Positions 59,331-64,000 of a DNA stretch of 64,000 nucleotides are shown here, in pieces. The position numbers were made by a program, and so were the translations under genes. The first letter of the stretch is position 1. Every line of letters starts with the position of its first letter. Origin of the DNA: CAVPFA01 sp963703655 (GTDB lineage: Bacteria > Actinomycetota > Acidimicrobiia > Acidimicrobiales > Bog-793); NCBI GenBank assembly GCA_963703655.1, contig CAVPFA010000003.1, forward strand, positions 1,240,001-1,304,000, in the 5' to 3' direction. Below the pieces are notes generated by a model. The model searched no databases. It worked only from the letters and a program-made list of their open reading frames with translations, and was not told the origin of the DNA.

Positions 59331-60827
59331 TCATGGTTGGGATTCACTAATTGCGGGCGCGGCCGCCGGGTTTGGAAGGACCTTTTTGGGGCCAGTGAGG
59401 AATACGGCGCTCACGATCGCCCCCGCCGCCAGAATGGCGGCCCCCACGGCAAATGCCACGGTAAACCCGTGTACCACCCCCTTTTCCATGAATTTCGTTC
59501 CGTGAGAAGCGATGTAACTGGCAGTCGCAGTGGCGGCGACGGTGTTGAGGAGCGCCGCTCCCAGGGAGGCCCCCACTTGCTGCGCGCTGCTGACCAGCGA
59601 GCTCGCCACACCGGTGTCTTCCGGCCTCACGTTGGTCAGCGCGGTGCTGCTCAATGCGGGGAATGCCAAACCCATCCCGAGGCTCATGACGATCTGCTGG
59701 GGCAGGAGGTGGGTCCAGTACGAAGTGTGCACGCCGATCTGGGTCAACCACAGCAAACCCGCGGCAGCGATAAGAAGACCGGCAGTCATCACAACGCGAG
59801 GCCCGACCTTTGGTACGAGTGGGGTCGCCAGCCCGGCGGCAACGATCACGCCCAGCGCGAATGGAAGGAAGGCCACGCCGGCTTTGGCAGCCGAATAATG
59901 AAGAATTTGCTGCATGTAGTAGCTCACGAACAGGAACATGGCGAACATCCCCACGATGATGAGCAGTGTCGCCAGGTAGGAGCCGCCACGATTCCGGTCC
60001 AGGACGACTCGCAGCGGCAAGAGTGGATAAGCCGAGTGGGCCTCCAGAACGACAAATGCAACTAGCAGGATCACGCCCACCGAGATCAAGCTCAGCGTCG
60101 GCGCCGACGACCAACCGTCCGTGACCGCCTTGGTGAAGCCGTAGACGAGGCTGACCACTCCGGCCGTCGCGAGCACTGCGCCCGGGATGTCGTATCCGGT
60201 TTTCCCGTTTGCCCGGGTCTCACGGACGACGCGCGATGCAGCCACCGCGGCAAGCAGGGCAATCGGAACATTGATCAGAAGGCACCAACGCCAGGACGCG
60301 TACTCGGTGAGCACGCCCCCCGCCAGCACGCCGATCGCTGCTCCGGCCCCCGACACGGCTCCGTATGCACCGAAGGCCTTAGCGCGTTCTCGCGGATCGG
60401 CTTGGAAAGTGATGGTCAAAATGGACAAGGCCGCGGGGGCCATCACCGCCGCAAAGGCGCCTTGCAGGGCTCGTGACCCGAAAAGCATGGCCTGATCCAC
60501 AGCCGAGCCGCCCAACGCCGACGCAGCTGCGAAGCCGATCAATCCGACGATGAACATCTTTCGCCGGCCCGCGAAGTCGGCGATGCGACCGCCGAGAAGC
60601 AGTAATCCGCCGAAGGCCAAGGTGTAAGCGGTGATGACCCACTGTCGGTTCGCAACCGAGATATGTAGAGCTCGCTGAGCCGAGGGCAGCGCGATGGTGA
60701 CGATCGAGGCATCGAGCACGACCATGAGTTGGGCGACGACGACGACGCCGAGGATGGACCAGCGTCTCGGGTCGGGTCCGACCGCAGCTGGGCTGGCCGG
60801 CATCGAATGGATGGGAGTTTCTGTCAT
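59331..60827 (-). CDS. MFS multidrug efflux transporter (DHA2, 14-TMS)
   Basis: A 498-residue pump. The ATG at 60827 has GAGGAGG upstream. Fourteen hydrophobic segments are present, with motif A-type GGRIADFAGRRKMFI, motif C in the GAVSGAGAAIGVLAGGVL helix and LDASIVTIALPSAQRAL at the end of the first helix, all typical of EmrB/QacA transporters. It is divergent from a LuxR-type regulator, which may control it. Substrate unknown. Confidence 0.9.
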   Translation of the reverse strand: MTETPIHSMPASPAAVGPDPRRWSILGVVVVAQLMVVLDASIVTIALPSAQRALHISVANRQWVITAYTLAFGGLLLLGGRIADFAGRRKMFIVGLIGFAAASALGGSAVDQAMLFGSRALQGAFAAVMAPAALSILTITFQADPRERAKAFGAYGAVSGAGAAIGVLAGGVLTEYASWRWCLLINVPIALLAAVAASRVVRETRANGKTGYDIPGAVLATAGVVSLVYGFTKAVTDGWSSAPTLSLISVGVILLVAFVVLEAHSAYPLLPLRVVLDRNRGGSYLATLLIIVGMFAMFLFVSYYMQQILHYSAAKAGVAFLPFALGVIVAAGLATPLVPKVGPRVVMTAGLLIAAAGLLWLTQIGVHTSYWTHLLPQQIVMSLGMGLAFPALSSTALTNVRPEDTGVASSLVSSAQQVGASLGAALLNTVAATATASYIASHGTKFMEKGVVHGFTVAFAVGAAILAAGAIVSAVFLTGPKKVLPNPAAAPAISESQP

Positions 60828-61025
60828 CTCTACCTCCTCTCGATGCGAGGATCGCCCCGGTTCCGGTGAGCCGCCATCACCGGATGCTGGTGATTTTCCG
60901 GCAGCGCGAACCCAGCGGAAGCTCACGTCGGGGTCGCAGATACTCGAAGTTGCCTAGTCGAGTCAGGTTTCGTGCCTGCAAGCTGCGCCGCGTTCCCAGG
61001 GCTTTATGAGCTGTAGCGTGCGAGC

Positions 61026-63829
61026 GTGACCCGTGTGACGACGACACCGAGGGCCGTGCCTCGCTCCCGGCCGACTTCGACAGGCGTCTCACGCACCGCG
61101 GGTCTGATTCGTCGTGATGACCTCTTGGCCGCGTTGGATCGCGCCTCGTTGAGGAAGGTGACCGTCATCTCGGCGCCTCCGGGGAGCGGGAAGACCTCGC
61201 TTTTACGGGCGTGGTGTGACCGCGCGGGTAAGGATCGCCGGATCGCCTTCGTGTCGGTGCCTCGCGACCAGCAGGGTGCCCAGCAGTTCTGGCTCGCCGT
61301 CTTGGACGCGATCCGTCAAACGGACGCCGGCCCTGATTCCCGACGGCGGGCGGCCGCGCCCGATTTCGACGGCGAGCTGATGGTCGACACAGTCGTATCG
61401 GAACTCGCACGAGCGGCCGGAGTCGTAGTACTGGTCATAGACGATCTCCACGAGCTGAGTTCCGCGGACGCTCTCTCACAGCTCGAGCGCTTGCTCAGCG
61501 TTCTTCCGGAATCGGCGCGCGTCGTGCTGTCGTCTCGTCGCGATCCGCCGCTCAGACTGCACCAGCTCAGGCTTGCAGGCGAGGTCGCCGAGCTTCGGGC
61601 CGGCGATCTGCGGTTCACAGCGAGGGAGACACGCGAACTGCTCGCCGCCTCTGAGATCCGTCTGTCCGATTCCGGGGCAGCCGCGTTGCACGAACGCACG
61701 GAGGGTTGGGCGGCCGGCCTGCGCCTGGCGGCGATCTCTCTCAGCGGTCACCCGGAACCCGACCGCTTCCTCGATGCGTTCTCCGGGACCGACAGGGCGA
61801 TCGGGGAATACCTGATGGCAGAGATGCTCGAACGCCAGCCGATAGAGATTCAGAGCATGCTGTTGCGGACCTCGGTGGCCGATCGCTTGAACGGCGAACT
61901 GGCCGACCTGCTGGCTGGCCGTCCAGGCTGTGAGCAGATGCTGCTGGCACTCGAGGACGCCAACGCATTCGTTGTTTCGCTTGACGCCCTGCGCACGTGG
62001 TTCCGATACCACCAGCTTCTAGGGGACTTCTTGCGCTTGGAGCTGCGCCGAACATTGGCTGAGGAGGTTCCCGGCCTCCACCGCAAGGCCGCCGCCTGGT
62101 TCGCTGATCACGGTGAGATCGTCGAGGCCATTCGACACACGCTCGCGGCCGGCGACTGGCCCTATGCTGCCGGGCTAATCGCGGACAACTTGTTCAGCCT
62201 GACGCTCGACGGTCAGGAAGGCAACCTTGCCGCGCTGTTGCGATCGTTCCCTGCCGGGGCATCGGCTGAGCATCCTGAGCTGGCTTCGGCTCATGCAGCA
62301 ACGCAGCTCGCGCAGGGACTTTTGGAGGACGCATCGGCTCATCTGGCGGTGGCTGAATCCCGTCTGGAGAGCGCGCCGCCTGCCCGCCGCCGTCGCCTCG
62401 CGGTGACAAACGCGTCCCTGCGCTTGGCGCTGGCGAGGCGCAGCGGCCAGTTCGCGGCAGTAATCGAGCAAGTGAATCTGCTCGATACCTCGACTGCGGA
62501 TGGGTCGAGCGAGCCGATCGGGATGAACACCGAGCTGCGCGCGGTCGCTCTGATGAACCTAGGGATCGTCGAAACGTGGTCTGGCCGATTCGCCGATGCC
62601 GACCGGCACCTGACCGAAGGAGCAACGCTCGCCCAGACGCTCGGCCGACCCTACGTAGAGGTCGCTTGTCGCGCGTATCAAGCATTTCCGTCAACGCTCT
62701 TCTCGCTCACAAGCGCACGCGAACGCGGTCGTCACGCGTTAGCCCTCGCCGAGCGCTATGGCTTGAGCGATCGCTCGGTGCTCGCTCCTGCGTTAGGGGC
62801 GCTTGCCTCCATAGCGGTCTGGACGGGCGAGTTCGAGGAGGGAGAGCGTTTGCTCCGCCGCGGTTGGGACGTCTTCCAGGCAGAGACTGAACCTGCCGCC
62901 GCGGTGCTGCTGCACATGGTGACCGGGATGTTGCACGCCGGTCGCGGCGAGCATCAATCGGCGTCGAGGCGTTAACCGCGGCAGTGCAGGCGCAGTCGAT
63001 TCTCACAGGTGTGCACATTCTCGCACCGGTGATCGCCGAATGGCTCGCTCTTCTCGGGATGCCGAGCGAAGCGCGCGCAACGCTCGACGAGTTCTCCACC
63101 GAACACGAATGGATCGACGCCATTGACCTCGCGCGAGCAGCAATCAGCCTGGCAGAAAGGGACCCTGCCACGGCGCTAGCTCTCCTCGGAGATGTTCGGC
63201 GCATGATGGCGCCGCCCGGCTCTCCAGCGTACGCACTCGTCGAAGCACATCTGCTCGCCGGGCTCGCGCTCCTCGCTCTTGGCGATCGGGGCGCCGCCGC
63301 TGTCGCAGCAGAGGCCGCGCTCGCTGCTGCTGAACCAGATCGGCTGATCTTCCCGTTTGCGATGAACAACGCTGGCGAGCTCCTCGACGTCCTCCCACGT
63401 CACGAAACGGCGCACAGCTCGTTGCTCGCCGATGTCGTTGACCTACTACGAGGCGCACCGGCGCCACGCATTGACCGAGAGTGTCTACCGCAACCGGAGC
63501 TCAGCCCAACCGAGCTGCGAGTGATGCGATTCTTGCCGACAAACCTCACGCGGCCGGAGATCGCGCGATCGCTCCACGTCTCTGTCAACACCGTCAACAC
63601 CCATATACGCAGCATCTACTCCAAGCTCGGCGCGAGTGACCGCAGTTCAGCCGTGCGACGAGCACGCGACCTGAGGCTCCTTGCCATCGGCGCGCGCCCC
63701 TTCGCCGCCGAAGTGAGCGCCGCGTTCGCGCGCGAAAGTCACCAGATTCCGGTGACGACAATCACTGCGTCAGACGCCAAGATCATCGGGTGGCCACCCA
63801 GCCCGGCTGCCAGTACACGATCCGAATAA
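61026..63829 (+). CDS. Large LuxR-family ATP-binding regulator (MalT-like), frameshifted
   Basis: The protein starts at the GTG 61026 with an AAA-like NTPase: Walker A SAPPGSGKTSLLRAW near 50-64 and Walker B VVLVIDDLHELSS. A helical TPR-like sensor region follows. The frame ends at 62975 after GEHQSASRR. The adjacent frame continues VEALTAAVQAQSILTGVHIL to 63829 and ends in a LuxR HTH (LSPTELRVMRFLPTNLTRPE, SVNTVNTHIRSIYSKLGASD). Adding one base near 62,966 restores a 934-residue LAL regulator. It is divergent from the MFS pump and probably regulates it. Confidence 0.82.
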
Positions 63830-64000
63830 GGGGGCGCATCGGAGCTACTGCTCTGTCCGCGTTCCCGGCCATGGCGTCGAAGGTGCGCAGCGGCGAGACC
63901 GTGCTCACGGGCTGGCTTGTGGATCGGTCAGCGGTGCACGGGGTTCTCGCGCAGATAGAAGCGCTCGGGCTCGATCTGATCGAACTTCGCCGAGGCGGGC
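63790..64000 (+). CDS. Small conserved protein, cut by the window end
   Basis: From the GTG at 63790, which overlaps the end of the LuxR-type gene, the frame reads QYTIRIRGRIGATALSAFPA, SGETVLTGWLVDRSAVHGVL and AQIEALGLDLIELRRGG up to the last base. I recall this as a small actinobacterial protein of about 70 residues with unknown function, so only the last few codons are missing. Co-translation with the regulator is likely. Confidence 0.6.
   Translation, partial: MATQPGCQYTIRIRGRIGATALSAFPAMASKVRSGETVLTGWLVDRSAVHGVLAQIEALGLDLIELRRGG

Overview
The window is G+C-rich DNA of an actinobacterium. The gene content (phoU with a SenX3/RegX3-type pair, ClpS-DUF2017, divergent ctaB/ctaA, a DUF6112/SCO6880-type secretion operon) fits Actinomycetota and is compatible with Acidimicrobiia. 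The class is an inference from gene content, not a measurement.

Layout. (1) 1-18,640 is chromosomal backbone: a fused E1 alpha/beta 2-oxoacid dehydrogenase, phoU, a minus-strand type IV secretion-like operon (DUF6112, TrbL-like, SCO6880-like, VirB4-like, TraG-like), senX3/regX3, a two-gene ABC exporter, ctaB and ctaA, then clpS, a DUF2017 gene and a peptidase-like protein with a CysS-like tail. (2) tRNA-Glu(UUC) at 18,668-18,740 is the target of an integrated island of about 40.2 kb. The tRNA 3' end recurs at 58,904-58,948 with one mismatch in 45 bases. Integrase arm-type repeats lie just inside both ends. (3) 58,949-64,000 is backbone again: a STAS gene whose end is written into attR, a 14-helix MFS pump, a large LuxR regulator and a small partial gene.

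The island is composite. From left to right it holds: integrase and excisionase; a TIGR04255-type three-gene cassette; a second tyrosine recombinase beside an attP-like site that carries the 3' half of tRNA-Gln(CUG); a small XRE regulator; a Flp-pilin/RCC1 fusion; a purH remnant; a 132-base nested hairpin; and a conjugation-type module (replication-relaxation protein, VirD4-like ATPase, M48 protease, sigma factor, ArdC, SSB). The ardC gene is split by a Tn554-like transposon (35,158-39,618). The same transposon right end occurs a second time, beside a decapitated ssb gene at 46,133. Further cargo is a DUF262-HNH protein, a cmtR-cadI-CDF cadmium operon and a complete type I restriction-modification system.

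The most interesting block is 52,352-58,108. Two matching 17-bp palindromes flank a promoter that leads into seven tightly packed genes: an acyl carrier protein, a thymidylate-synthase-like enzyme, a holo-ACP synthase, an XRE regulator, an ImmA metallopeptidase fused to a chagasin-like (I42) cysteine-protease inhibitor, a papain-like C1 protease and a MazG-type pyrophosphohydrolase. A convergent gene of the 5-hmdU DNA kinase helical-domain type closes the block. It looks like a nucleotide or base modification system combined with a protease/inhibitor/repressor switch, and is a candidate defence system.

Several otherwise intact genes carry single-base frameshifts (near 7,750, 20,609, 33,340 and 62,966). 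These are either sequence errors or young mutations.
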